Shown here: positions 15,741 to 25,530 of the stretch, in pieces | Numbering within the stretch: the first letter of the stretch is position 1 | How the letters are laid out: each line of letters starts with the position of its first letter | Assembly: GCF_001905445.1 (NCBI RefSeq) | Contig: NZ_LIVQ01000004.1 | Span: 377,462 to 441,461, forward strand | Direction: 5' to 3' | Source of the DNA: Streptomyces sp. CB00455 | GTDB lineage: Bacteria; Actinomycetota; Actinomycetes; Streptomycetales; Streptomycetaceae | Length of the DNA stretch: 64,000 nt | Notes under the pieces: generated by a model | Databases searched by the model: none | The model's input: the letters and a program-made list of their open reading frames with translations, nothing else | Told to the model about the DNA's origin: nothing | Made by a program: the position numbers and the translations under genes

Positions 15741-16919
15741 TCACAGCGGTACGCGCGCCACGAGCAGCAGGTAGAGCCCGTAGCCGTGGCCGAGCCCGGC
15801 CAGCACCGCGGTCACCACGACCGCGGTGCGGGGCCGGGCTCGTGCCATGACGGCCGCGACCGGCAGCAGCAGCGGGAAGGCCGGGAGCAGGAACCGCGGC
15901 TTCGACTCGAAGAAGCCCGCCCCGCCATAGGCGATCACCAGGAGCACCGCGGTGTACGCGAGCAGCGGCAGCGGGATCCGGTCCATGAGCAGCGCCGCCG
16001 CCAGCAGCCCCGCGGCGCCCAGCAGGACCACGGTCACCGTCGTGGCGAGCGGCACGTGGCCGCCGGTCAGCACCCGCTCCGCGGAGCGCAGCGCCCCGTA
16101 CCCGAAGTCGAAGCGGGAGCCCCAGCGCCGCTGGACCGCGAAGTAGCCGCCGAGGGGGTCGTGCGTCCGCGCCCCGACGGCCAGGACGTAACCCGCCCAG
16201 CCCGCCGGGGCCAGCAGCCCGGCCGCCCACACCTCGGGTTCGCGCCGGCGGCGGACGAGGACCGCGTGCAGGGCCATGCCCGACACGGCGGCCGCGACGG
16301 CGAGCCCGGTGGGCCGGGTCAGCCCGGCGAGCACGGCGAGGCCGGCCGCCGCCAGCCAGCGGCCGCGCAGCAGGCAGTACAGGGCCCAGGCGGCGAGCGC
16401 GGCCAGCAGCGGCTCGGTGTAGGCGAGGGTGAGCACCACCGCGTGCGGCAGGGCCGCCCACAGCCCCACGAGCAGCAGTCCGGCGCGCGGACCGATCACC
16501 GCCTCCCCGACCCGGTAGACCCCGACGGCGGCCGCGGCGGCGCAGGTCCAGGCCACCAGGATCCCGGCGGGGACGAGCCCGCCGGGCAGGACGGCGGCCC
16601 CGAGCCGCATCAGCAGCGGGTAGAGCGGGAAGAAGGCGTAGTCGCTCTGGATGGAGCCGGTGTCCGCCCACATCTGGGTCCGGCCGTAGCCGTGGGCGGC
16701 GATCCCGAGGTACCAGACGGAGTCCCAGGAGCCGCCGAGGACCTTCAGCGGGTCCCGGCCCGCCCACCAGGAGCCGAGGGTGAGGACCAGCACCCCGGCG
16801 CCCCGCACGGCGCCGAACACCCCGAGCGCGAGGACGGTCACCGGAGCGGCGGACCGTACCGCCTTGACGGCCCGGACCTCAAGGGGCGACGCGGACACCG
16901 AGGCTCTGCCCGTTGCCAT
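15741..16919 (-). CDS. Polytopic mannosyltransferase (PIG-V/GT-C-like)
   Basis: 392 residues with about ten membrane segments. An early luminal loop GGSWDSVWYLGIAAHGYG contains the acidic residue expected of GT-C glycosyltransferases, and AFFPLYPLLMRLGAA is the conserved signature of the PIG-V-like family. In actinomycetes such proteins are thought to use a polyprenyl-phosphate mannose donor to glycosylate lipids or proteins at the outer face of the membrane; the acceptor is not evident. ATG start, single gene, convergent with the YbjN gene. Confidence 0.75.
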   Translation of the reverse strand: MATGRASVSASPLEVRAVKAVRSAAPVTVLALGVFGAVRGAGVLVLTLGSWWAGRDPLKVLGGSWDSVWYLGIAAHGYGRTQMWADTGSIQSDYAFFPLYPLLMRLGAAVLPGGLVPAGILVAWTCAAAAAVGVYRVGEAVIGPRAGLLLVGLWAALPHAVVLTLAYTEPLLAALAAWALYCLLRGRWLAAAGLAVLAGLTRPTGLAVAAAVSGMALHAVLVRRRREPEVWAAGLLAPAGWAGYVLAVGARTHDPLGGYFAVQRRWGSRFDFGYGALRSAERVLTGGHVPLATTVTVVLLGAAGLLAAALLMDRIPLPLLAYTAVLLVIAYGGAGFFESKPRFLLPAFPLLLPVAAVMARARPRTAVVVTAVLAGLGHGYGLYLLLVARVPL

Positions 16920-17027
16920 GTATCCCGACTCTCCTGCTCTTCGTGGGGACGCTCATCCGTCGATGAGAGCTTCGGGCACCTTCGATGCCGCCAGCTTCAC
17001 ACCGGCCTCGCCCGCCCCGCAACCATC

Positions 17028-17147
17028 GGCGTGAACCGCTCTGCCGGCGTTCCCACCGCGACGTTCCGGCTCCGGTCGCAGCACTGGAGCCGGCGCAGCC
17101 GGGCCGCTGCCTCCTGGAGGACTTCGGCCTTCTTGCAGAAGGGCAAG
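17028..17147 (-). pseudogene. Remnant of an aminotransferase 3' end
   Basis: On the minus strand one frame reads LPFCKKAEVLQEAAARLRRL, which aligns with the C-terminus of the adjacent intact aminotransferase (AFCKRTAVLEEAVDRLGRL). It then runs ~30 unrelated residues to a stop. Nothing upstream continues the similarity. The 459-bp gap 16920-17378 therefore holds a decayed duplicate or the scar of a deleted paralogue; otherwise I see no gene there. Confidence 0.5.
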
Positions 17148-17378
17148 GCGTGCGTCGGAAGGCAGCACACACCAGGGATCCGCGCTCGAGCAGTGGGAGT
17201 TCGAAGTCCGAGCGGCGGCCGCGTGCGCTACCTGGTCAGCCCTGAGACATCGACCGTAGTCCTGGTCTACGCGTCCACGAGGCACCCCAAGGACACCGAG
17301 TAACTCGTAGTTCCCGTGCGGCACGGGCTCCGGCTGAAAGGCCGGGCCCTGTGCCCGCACGTCCCTCTGACTCGCTGC

Positions 17379-18593
<1,215 letters not shown>

Positions 18594-18729
18594 GGGCGCC
18601 ATCCTGCGGGGAAGCTCTGGACTTGCTCAAGTGTGCTTTGGGTCGTGTGGGCCAAGGGCATCTCCCCTGCACGCGGGACGCGGGGATCCCGCCCCCCGGG
18701 ACGACCGGGGTGTGAGAGAGGGGGCGGGC

Positions 18730-18978
18730 ATGGTGTTCGTCTTCATCGTTTTCGGGCTCGTGATCGTCGGATTCGTCGTGACCGTGGCGATCCGTTCATT
18801 CAGGAGCGGCTACGCGTCCGGCGGCAGCGGCAACAGCTGGTGGGCCGGCGGGAGCGGGAACTCCTCGTCGAGTTCCTGTTCGAGCGGATCCTCGTGCGGG
18901 TCCTCCTCCTGTGGATCCTCCTCGTCCTGCGGCGGATCATCGTCCTCGTGCGGTGGCGGGGGGTGCGGTTCCAGCTGA
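18730..18978 (+). CDS. Small membrane protein with a Ser/Cys/Gly-rich tail
   Basis: 82 residues. One N-terminal membrane segment (MVFVFIVFGLVIVGFVVTVA) with a basic flank (RSFRSGY). The rest is almost entirely Ser, Gly and six evenly spaced Cys in SSC/CGSS-type units. GAGAGAGGGGG gives a ribosome site before the ATG. I do not recognise a named family; Gly/Cys-rich tails on small actinomycete membrane proteins may bind metal or be lipid- or disulfide-linked, but this is not shown. Confidence 0.65.
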   Translation: MVFVFIVFGLVIVGFVVTVAIRSFRSGYASGGSGNSWWAGGSGNSSSSSCSSGSSCGSSSCGSSSSCGGSSSSCGGGGCGSS

Positions 18979-19009
18979 CACGGGGCAGCTGGCACCGCAT
19001 GGACGGGGG

Positions 19010-19040
19010 GCGCCCGGCGGTCTGGATTTCCGCCGGGCGC
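19010..19040 (+). terminator. Hairpin terminator after the Ser/Cys/Gly protein gene
   Basis: Perfect 11-bp stem (19010-19020 with 19030-19040), 9-nt loop. The remaining gap to 19299 shows no gene; it contains a run with AACTGTGTAG and GTAAACCCC that may hold the next promoter. Confidence 0.7.
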
Positions 19041-19299
19041 CTTCTGCGCGTCCGTGCACCACGACGCGCGCAACGCAGCTTGTTGAACACGTGAACTGTG
19101 TAGCCCCCGGGGGGATGTAAACCCCTTCAAGTTGGGTAAAGGCGCTGTGAGTGCCGTGCCTTTCATGATTCCCTCGGTCGAGTAGCCAGTCCTCGGACCT
19201 CCCTGGACTTCCTGTGGACCCGTGCCGTCGTCCCCCCACCCGTTGACTACCGCTGGCGGGCCCCGGCCCCTCTCCCTCGCGTGTTTGCGGAGCCGACTC

Positions 19300-19848
19300 A
19301 TGCTCACGACCCTCCAGACCACTTACACCGACACGTGTGCCGCCGATCTCGCCTGGGCCCTGGGTCGGGAGCGGCTTCCCGCCCTTGCCGTACTGAACCT
19401 CGAACTGTCGGGCGCCGCAGTCGAATTGCGCCTGCTCGGGGCCTCGCACCAGGTACTCCTGGAGGAGGGGGAGGTGTTCTGCTCGGAGACGGTCGCCTGC
19501 ATGCCCGGCAGCAGTACGCCGCTGCCGCTGGGGGTGGCCAAGCGGATGGGTGACTGGGAGTACGAGTTCGCCGCCCGCGTCGAGACACTCTCCCGCGGCT
19601 CCTTCGCGGGGCGCGCGCAGGAACTGCTCGCACTGGTCGCCGACCACCCGAACGGGCTGGCGGGCACCTTCCCGGGCAGTCCGCACGCCTTCACCGCCCT
19701 GCTCGCCCAGCGCCACGAGGGCCAGGTCCGCTGGCGGACCTGGCACGCCTACCCCCAGGAAGGCCAGCTCGTGGCGACCAGGACACGGATCGGGCTGCGG
19801 ACCGGCGCCGCGGCCGCGCCGGCAGCGGAGGCCCCCGCGATGCTCTGA
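19300..19848 (+). CDS. DUF2617 family protein
   Basis: 182 residues. Collinear with the actinobacterial DUF2617 family: LTTLQTTYTDTCAADLAWAL, FCSETVACMPG, then YEFAARVETLSRG and FPGSPHAFTALLA, ending WRTWHAYPQEGQLVATRT. No catalytic function is known. The ATG at 19300 is where homology begins; in-frame codons upstream look untranslated. Confidence 0.8.
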   Translation: MLTTLQTTYTDTCAADLAWALGRERLPALAVLNLELSGAAVELRLLGASHQVLLEEGEVFCSETVACMPGSSTPLPLGVAKRMGDWEYEFAARVETLSRGSFAGRAQELLALVADHPNGLAGTFPGSPHAFTALLAQRHEGQVRWRTWHAYPQEGQLVATRTRIGLRTGAAAAPAAEAPAML

Positions 19849-20025
19849 GGAGCGCGCCGCGCTGCAGCGGGCGGCGCCCGCGCGTTCCGGACGGCCGCCG
19901 CGCGCGCGGTAGCGTCCGCACGCACCGGGAAGACGTTTCGGTTACGCCAACTGGCCCTACCGGCAGGTGACTTGCACCCATGTGGGTGACCGGGTGCGGG
20001 TGGGCGGTGACGTACGGTTCGCTGC

Positions 20026-21669
20026 ATGATCGACCGATCCGTTCCGCGGCGGGTACTCCCGGCTCCGGAGCCGCGCGGTGCGGCGACCGTCCCGGCCGCC
20101 CTGCCCGTACGGCCCCGGACCGGCCGGCTCCTCGTCCTGGCCACCGTGTTCATCTGCGCTGCCTGCGGGCTCGTGTACGAACTGGAGCTGCTCGCCCTCG
20201 GCTCCTACCTCATCGGGGACTCCGTCACCCAGGCGTCGGTCGTGCTGTCCGTGATGGTCTTCGCCATGGGCGTCGGCTCCCTGCTGGCCAAACGGCTGCG
20301 CACCCGGCCCGCCGTCGGCTTCGCCGCCATCGAGGCCGCACTGGCCCTGCTCGGCGGGCTTTCGGCCGTGGCGCTGTACGCCAGCTTCGCCTGGCTCGGC
20401 GAGTCGCGGCCGGCGCTCGTCGCCTTCTCCTTCGCCATCGGCGTCCTCATCGGCGCGGAGATCCCGCTGCTGATGGTCCTCATCCAGCGCATCCGCAGAC
20501 AGGACGCGGGCGGGGCCGTCGCCGACCTGTTCGCCGCCGACTACGTGGGCGCCCTGGTCGGCGGCCTCGCCTTCCCCTTCCTGCTGCTCCCGCTGCTCGG
20601 GCAGCTCACCGGAGCCATGCTCACCGGCACCGTCAACGCCCTCGTCGGGGGCGGGCTGGTGCTCTGGCTGTTCCGCCGCGACCTCAGCCGCCGCTCCCGG
20701 GTACTGCTGATCGTCGCGAACGTGACCGTCCTGGCCGTGCTCGCCTGCGCGACCGTCCTCGCCGACGACTTCGAGCGGGTCGCCCGCCGCGCCGTCTACG
20801 GCGCCGAGGTGCGGGTCGCCGTCCGGACCGGGGTGCAGGAGCTGGTGCTCACCGGGCCCCCGACCGGCTCACCGCGCTCCCTGGACCTCTATCTCGACGG
20901 CCGGCTGCGGGTCAGCGGCTACGACGAGTACCGCTACCACGAGGCCCTCGTCCACCCCGCCATGACCGGCCCGCACTCCCGCGTCCTGGTGCTCGGCGGC
21001 GGCGACGGGCTCGCCGCCCGCGAGGTGCTGCGCTACCCCGACGTCACCTCCGTCACCGTCGTGGAGCTCGACCCCGGCGTGATCCGGCTCGCCCGGACCG
21101 ATCCGATGCTGTCCGCGCTCAACGCCGGGGTGTTCGACGACCCGCGCCTCGGGGTCGTCAGCCAGGACGCCTTCCGCTGGCTGCGCCGGCCGGGCGCCCG
21201 GGACCGGTACGACGTCATCGTCTCCGACCTCCCCGACCCGGGCATCACCCCCAGCACGAAGCTGTACTCCCAGGAGTTCTACGGGCTCGCCGCACGGGCC
21301 CTGCGGCCCGGCGGCCGGATCGCCGTGCACGCCGGACCGCCGAGCACCCGCCCGCGCACCTACTGGACCGTCGACTCCACCCTGCGCGCCGCCGGGCTGC
21401 GCACCACGCCCTACAGCGCGGGCGGCCGCCTCTCGGGCTCCGCCGCGGGCCCCGACCGCACCCCGCTCGGTGCCGGCGGTGCGCCGGCGCAGGACTGGGG
21501 CTTCGTGCTGGCCTCCCGGGAGCAGGCGCCCCCGCTGCGCGTGGACCACGACACGCCGGCGCTGCGCTCGCTGTCGACCGGGTCGCTGCTGGATTCGGCG
21601 CGCGACACGGAGCGGACCCGGATGGCGGGGCTGCCGCCTTCGACGCTGCCGCACCCGCGGTATTCGTGA
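20026..21669 (+). CDS. Membrane-anchored spermidine synthase-like protein
   Basis: 547 residues. The N-terminal ~230 residues form about seven membrane helices (VFICAACGLVYELELLALG onward). The C-terminal half is a spermidine/spermine synthase fold with LVLGGGDGLAAREVLRYP as the decarboxy-SAM site, VELDPGVIRLAR, and DVIVSDLPDPGITPSTKLYS as the catalytic loop. Membrane-fused polyamine aminopropyltransferases of this kind are frequent in actinobacteria; whether they make polyamines is uncertain. A tail of ~45 residues follows the enzyme core. Confidence 0.85.
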   Translation: MIDRSVPRRVLPAPEPRGAATVPAALPVRPRTGRLLVLATVFICAACGLVYELELLALGSYLIGDSVTQASVVLSVMVFAMGVGSLLAKRLRTRPAVGFAAIEAALALLGGLSAVALYASFAWLGESRPALVAFSFAIGVLIGAEIPLLMVLIQRIRRQDAGGAVADLFAADYVGALVGGLAFPFLLLPLLGQLTGAMLTGTVNALVGGGLVLWLFRRDLSRRSRVLLIVANVTVLAVLACATVLADDFERVARRAVYGAEVRVAVRTGVQELVLTGPPTGSPRSLDLYLDGRLRVSGYDEYRYHEALVHPAMTGPHSRVLVLGGGDGLAAREVLRYPDVTSVTVVELDPGVIRLARTDPMLSALNAGVFDDPRLGVVSQDAFRWLRRPGARDRYDVIVSDLPDPGITPSTKLYSQEFYGLAARALRPGGRIAVHAGPPSTRPRTYWTVDSTLRAAGLRTTPYSAGGRLSGSAAGPDRTPLGAGGAPAQDWGFVLASREQAPPLRVDHDTPALRSLSTGSLLDSARDTERTRMAGLPPSTLPHPRYS

Positions 21670-21702
21670 CCGGGTGCGGGTCTGCTCGGTAGGCTCGACC
21701 GC

Positions 21703-22689
21703 ATGGAGCATCAGGTGTTCGTTCCGGTTCCGCCAGAGCGCCTCCGCGCCGTGCTGCGCGACCCCGTCCGGGTCGCCGGGTGTCTGCCGGGACTCCAGCA
21801 GGACGCCGACACGGAGTCCGGGCCGCTCTCCGGCCGGCTGAAGGTCCGGGTCGGCGGCCACACCGTGACCTACCGGGGCGCCCTGGCCGTCACCGAGCAG
21901 GGGCCCGACCTCTTCGCCGTCGAGGGCGAGGGCACGGAGGTCCGGGGCAGCGGGAGCGTCAAGCTCGCCGTCGCGGTGCGGCTCACCGCGCAGGAGGACG
22001 GGACCCGGCTGGACGTCACCGCCGGGGGCACCGCCGACGGGCGGGCCGCCGCCTTCACCGCCGAGGCCACCGCGACCGCCGTGCGGCGGCTGCTGGAGCG
22101 GACGGCCGAACAGCTCGCGGTGGCCGCCGCGCCGGGCGCGGCGGGTACGGGTGTCGCTACGGCTACGGCTACGGCTACGGGTACGGGTACGGGTACGGGT
22201 ACGGGGGACGGTACGGATGTCGAGCCCGGGCCGGTGGACCCGGCCGCCGGGGCCGATGCCGCCGAGGACGCCGAGGACGCCGACGACGCCGAGGACGACG
22301 TGCGGGACCCCGTCGCCGAGGCCGAGGCCATCGAGGAGGCCGAAGGCGGGACGGCGGGGGCCACGGACGGCGACGACGTCACCGAGGTCAGCGCATCGGT
22401 GTTCGAGACCGAGGTGCCGCCGCCCACCCTGGACCCCTTCCTGGCCGACGGGTTCGAGGACGTGGGCGAACTGCCCCGACCGCCCGCCGAGGCCGCCCAT
22501 GCCCGCCGCACCATGATCGGCCGCAGCGCGGAGGAGGTGGACCACGCGCCGCCGCGCGGGCGCTACGCCCCGGTCCCGGCCCCCACCTCCGCCGCGGCCG
22601 GGGACAGCCTGCGCTGGATCGCCCCGGCCGCGGCCCTCGCCCTGGCTTCCGCGGTCGTTCTCGGCCGGGCGCTGCGCCGCCGCCGCTGA
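21703..22689 (+). CDS. CoxG/SRPBCC-domain protein with repeat linker and C-terminal membrane anchor
   Basis: 328 residues. Residues 1-~140 resemble CO dehydrogenase subunit G (SRPBCC lipid-binding fold): HQVFVPVPPERLRAVLRDP, VAGCLPGLQ, LTAQEDGTRLDVTAGG. A Thr-Ala/Thr-Gly repeat encoded by a hexanucleotide array follows, then a long Glu/Asp/Ala-rich linker and one C-terminal helix (WIAPAAALALASAVVLG) ending in RRRR. So the SRPBCC domain is tethered to the membrane. No cox genes are nearby; function unknown. Confidence 0.7.
   Translation: MEHQVFVPVPPERLRAVLRDPVRVAGCLPGLQQDADTESGPLSGRLKVRVGGHTVTYRGALAVTEQGPDLFAVEGEGTEVRGSGSVKLAVAVRLTAQEDGTRLDVTAGGTADGRAAAFTAEATATAVRRLLERTAEQLAVAAAPGAAGTGVATATATATGTGTGTGTGDGTDVEPGPVDPAAGADAAEDAEDADDAEDDVRDPVAEAEAIEEAEGGTAGATDGDDVTEVSASVFETEVPPPTLDPFLADGFEDVGELPRPPAEAAHARRTMIGRSAEEVDHAPPRGRYAPVPAPTSAAAGDSLRWIAPAAALALASAVVLGRALRRRR
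22156..22203. repeat. Hexanucleotide tandem repeat in the CoxG-like gene
   Basis: Four GCTACG units (22156-22179) followed directly by four GGTACG units (22180-22203). Encodes alternating Thr with Ala then Gly. Copy-number changes stay in frame. Confidence 0.95.
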
Positions 22690-22777
22690 CCGGCCGGGAG
22701 GCCGTCGCGCCGGCACCTCGCCGACCGGTGCGGCCGGTCCGCCGTGACCGGGGTGGCATCCCGTTAGGGTCGACCGC

Positions 22778-23566
22778 ATGAGTACGCAACTGAGCGCCGG
22801 GGGCGCCGAGGTGACCGTCGACCAGGAGAACGGCTGCCGGATCAGCAGTCTGCGCATCGACGGGACGGAACTGCTGCGCCAGGGCCCGACATACGGGTCC
22901 TTCCCGATGGTTCCGTGGTGCGGCCGGACCGAGAACGGCCGCTTCCAGGACGGCGCGACCGTCCACCAGCTCCCGGTCAACCAGCCGCCGCACGCCATCC
23001 ACGGCTTCGGGCGCGACGCGGCCTGGCGCCCCGCCCGGGTTACCGACGCCGAGGCGGTCTTCACCTACGACCTGGCCGACCCCTGGCCCTACCCCGGCCG
23101 GGTCACCCAGATCGTCGAGCTTTCCCCCGACGCCATGACGCTCACCATGGGCGTCGAGACGTACGGGGACTCCTTCCCGGCCCAGGCCGGCTGGCACCCC
23201 TGGTTCCGGCGCGACCTCGGACTCGGAGGCCAGGAGGTCGGCATCGGCTTCGACGCGGCGTGGCAGGAGGAACGCGGCGAGGACCACCTCCCCACCGGCA
23301 ACCGCATCGACCCCAAGCCCGGGCCGTGGGACGACTGCTTCGGCATGCCGCAGGGCGTCGACGTGACGCTCACCTGGCCCGGCGCGCTGGAAGTCAGGAT
23401 CACCAGCCGGGCCGAGTGGGTCGTGGTCTACGACGAGGAGGCCGAGGCCGTCTGCGTCGAGCCGCAGTCCGGGCCGCCCAACGGGCTGAACACCCTTCCG
23501 CGCCTGGTCACACCCGTCGACCCGCTGGAAATCTCCACCACGTGGACCTGGCGGCGGCTCTCCTAG
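22778..23566 (+). CDS. Aldose 1-epimerase family protein
   Basis: 262 residues of galactose-mutarotase-like fold. Recognised by GSFPMVPWCGRTENGRF (substrate arginine), PPHAIHGFGRDAAW (catalytic His region), PAQAGWHPWFRR, and the late EAVCVEPQSGPPNGLN with the catalytic Glu. Interconverts sugar anomers; the true sugar is not defined. Lies 21 nt upstream of pyrE on the same strand. Confidence 0.85.
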   Translation: MSTQLSAGGAEVTVDQENGCRISSLRIDGTELLRQGPTYGSFPMVPWCGRTENGRFQDGATVHQLPVNQPPHAIHGFGRDAAWRPARVTDAEAVFTYDLADPWPYPGRVTQIVELSPDAMTLTMGVETYGDSFPAQAGWHPWFRRDLGLGGQEVGIGFDAAWQEERGEDHLPTGNRIDPKPGPWDDCFGMPQGVDVTLTWPGALEVRITSRAEWVVVYDEEAEAVCVEPQSGPPNGLNTLPRLVTPVDPLEISTTWTWRRLS

Positions 23567-23587
23567 AGCGCAATTAAGCTCAGGGCC

Positions 23588-24127
23588 ATGACTGACGTAC
23601 GCGATGCGCTTCTGCAGCAGATCAAGGACAAGGCCGTCGTGCACGGCAAGGTGACCCTCTCCTCCGGCCTGGAGGCCGACTACTACATCGACCTCCGCCG
23701 GATCACGCTCGACGGCGAGGCGGCCCCGCTCGTCGGTCAGGTCATGCTCGACCTGACCGCCGACCTCGAATTCGACTGCGTCGGCGGCCTGACCCTGGGC
23801 GCCGACCCGGTCGCCACCTCGATGCTGCACGCCTCCGCCGCGCGCGGTCAGCGCCTGGACGCCTTCGTCGTCCGCAAGGCGCAGAAGGCGCACGGGATGC
23901 AGCGCCGCATCGAGGGCACCGACGTGCGGGGCAAGCGCTGCCTGGTCGTCGAGGACACCTCGACCACCGGCGGCTCCCCGCTGACGGCCGTCGAGGCGGT
24001 CCGCGAGGCCGGCGGCGAGGTCGTGGCCGTCGCCACGATCGTCGACCGCGGCGCGGCCGGGGCCATCGCCGAGGCGGGCCTGGCGTACCTCACCGGCTAC
24101 CGCCTTGAGGACCTGGGCCTGTCCTAA
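23588..24127 (+). CDS. pyrE: Orotate phosphoribosyltransferase
   Basis: 179 residues. Makes OMP from orotate and PRPP in pyrimidine synthesis. LSSGLEADYYIDLRRITLDG near the N-terminus is the family hallmark; the PRPP loop is LVVEDTSTTGGSPLTAVEAV, and GGLTLGADPVATSM is present. Length is normal for the short actinobacterial form. It follows the aldose epimerase closely and could be co-transcribed. Confidence 0.95.
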   Translation: MTDVRDALLQQIKDKAVVHGKVTLSSGLEADYYIDLRRITLDGEAAPLVGQVMLDLTADLEFDCVGGLTLGADPVATSMLHASAARGQRLDAFVVRKAQKAHGMQRRIEGTDVRGKRCLVVEDTSTTGGSPLTAVEAVREAGGEVVAVATIVDRGAAGAIAEAGLAYLTGYRLEDLGLS

Positions 24128-24221
24128 CGCTGTGGCCGGGAGACTCGGGCCCGACGGGTGGACGAAGGTCCTCGGGAGGGCCCGGCAGGCTCTGACCTGG
24201 ACCTTCTCAGACGGCCGGGAT

Positions 24222-24235
24222 GTTTCACGTGAAAC
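24222..24235. other. parS centromere site (ParB binding)
   Basis: GTTTCACGTGAAAC, the perfect 14-bp core of the streptomycete parS consensus, in the 250-bp gap between pyrE and fba. ParB loading here organises the origin region for segregation into spores. It implies this window is in the origin-proximal part of the chromosome. Confidence 0.95.
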
Positions 24236-24377
24236 GTCCCGGCCGGTTCGGCCCGCGTCGGCGCCCGGCGGGGGTGGAGTGTCGCGCGGAGTCTGGAAAG
24301 ATAGGCGCGACGATGACGTCGCCCCCAGGTCAGGGCCCGCAATAAGCACACTCCCCGCACATCCAAGGAGCGGACAG

Positions 24378-25400
24378 ATGCCCATCGCAACCCCCGAGGT
24401 CTACAACGAGATGCTCGACCGGGCGAAGGCAGGCAAGTTCGCCTACCCGGCCATCAACGTGACCTCCTCCCAGACCCTGCACGCTGCGCTGCGCGGCTTC
24501 GCGGAGGCCGAGAGCGACGGCATCATCCAGATCTCCACCGGTGGTGCGGAGTTCCTGGGTGGCCAGTACAACAAGGACATGGTCACCGGCGCGGTCGCGC
24601 TGGCCGAGTTCGCGCACGTCGTCGCCGCCAAGTACGACATCACGGTCGCCCTGCACACGGACCACTGCCCCAAGGACAAGCTGGACGGTTACGTACGTCC
24701 GCTCCTGGAGGTCTCCGCCGAGCGCGTGGCCCGCGGTCTGAACCCGCTCTTCCAGTCGCACATGTGGGACGGTTCCGCCGAGACCCTGGCCGACAACCTG
24801 GCCATCGGCCAGGAGCTGCTCGCCAAGGCCGCCGCGGCGAAGATCATCCTTGAGGTCGAGATCACCCCGACCGGCGGCGAGGAGGACGGCGTCAGCCACG
24901 AGATCAACGACGAGCTGTACACCACCGTCGACGACGCGCTGCGCACCGCCGAGGCCCTGGGCCTGGGGGAGAAGGGCCGCTACCTGCTGGCCGCCTCCTT
25001 CGGCAACGTCCACGGCGTCTACAAGCCGGGCAACGTCGTCCTGCGTCCCGAGCTGCTGAAGGACCTCCAGGCCGGCGTCGGCGAGAAGTACGGCAAGCCG
25101 TCGCCGTTCGACTTCGTCTTCCACGGCGGCTCCGGCTCCACCGCCGAGGAGATCGCCACCGCGCTGGAGAACGGCGTCGTGAAGATGAACCTCGACACCG
25201 ACACGCAGTACGCCTTCACCCGCCCCGTCGTGGACCACATGTTCCGCAACTACGACGCGGTGCTGAAGGTCGACGGCGAGGTCGGCACGAAGTCCAAGTA
25301 CGACCCCCGTACGTGGGGCAAGTCCGCCGAGGCGGGCATGGCCGCGCGGGTCACCGAGGCGTGCGCGAACCTGCGCTCCACGGGCACCAAGCTCAAGTAG
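24378..25400 (+). CDS. fba: Class II fructose-bisphosphate aldolase
   Basis: 340 residues. Zinc-dependent glycolytic/gluconeogenic aldolase. TVALHTDHCPKDKLDGY carries the zinc and catalytic residues, EVEITPTGGEEDGV the second acidic site, FVFHGGSGSTAEEI and VKMNLDTDTQYAF the phosphate and lysine-loop elements. ATG 24378 is preceded by AAGGAG 7 nt away; the frame upstream is open but noncoding. Single gene, ended by the hairpin at 25428. Confidence 0.97.
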   Translation: MPIATPEVYNEMLDRAKAGKFAYPAINVTSSQTLHAALRGFAEAESDGIIQISTGGAEFLGGQYNKDMVTGAVALAEFAHVVAAKYDITVALHTDHCPKDKLDGYVRPLLEVSAERVARGLNPLFQSHMWDGSAETLADNLAIGQELLAKAAAAKIILEVEITPTGGEEDGVSHEINDELYTTVDDALRTAEALGLGEKGRYLLAASFGNVHGVYKPGNVVLRPELLKDLQAGVGEKYGKPSPFDFVFHGGSGSTAEEIATALENGVVKMNLDTDTQYAFTRPVVDHMFRNYDAVLKVDGEVGTKSKYDPRTWGKSAEAGMAARVTEACANLRSTGTKLK

Positions 25401-25427
25401 TCCCGCCAGTCCCGCGGTACGCCGCAC

Positions 25428-25473
25428 CGAAGGGCCCGGCCCCCGTCCCACGCGACGGCGGCCGGGCCCTTCG
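25428..25473 (+). terminator. Terminator downstream of fba
   Basis: Perfect 14-bp stem (25428-25441 with 25460-25473), 18-nt loop, 28 nt after the fba stop. Confidence 0.8.
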
Positions 25474-25530
25474 GCCTTCCCGGTGGCCGCCCGGACCCGG
25501 AAGCCCCCCGGCGTCGGCCAGACTGGGGGC

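Noticed and set aside
17220..17303. A plus-strand frame ending RVRYLVSPETSTVVLVYAST that hints at a RelE/ParE-type toxin end
   Set aside because: Only ~25 residues look toxin-like, nothing upstream in frame continues it and no antitoxin is adjacent. At most a relic, too weak to annotate.
22142..22210. Possible CRISPR-like array because of short repeats
   Set aside because: Units are contiguous 6-mers within a coding frame without spacers; it is a microsatellite.
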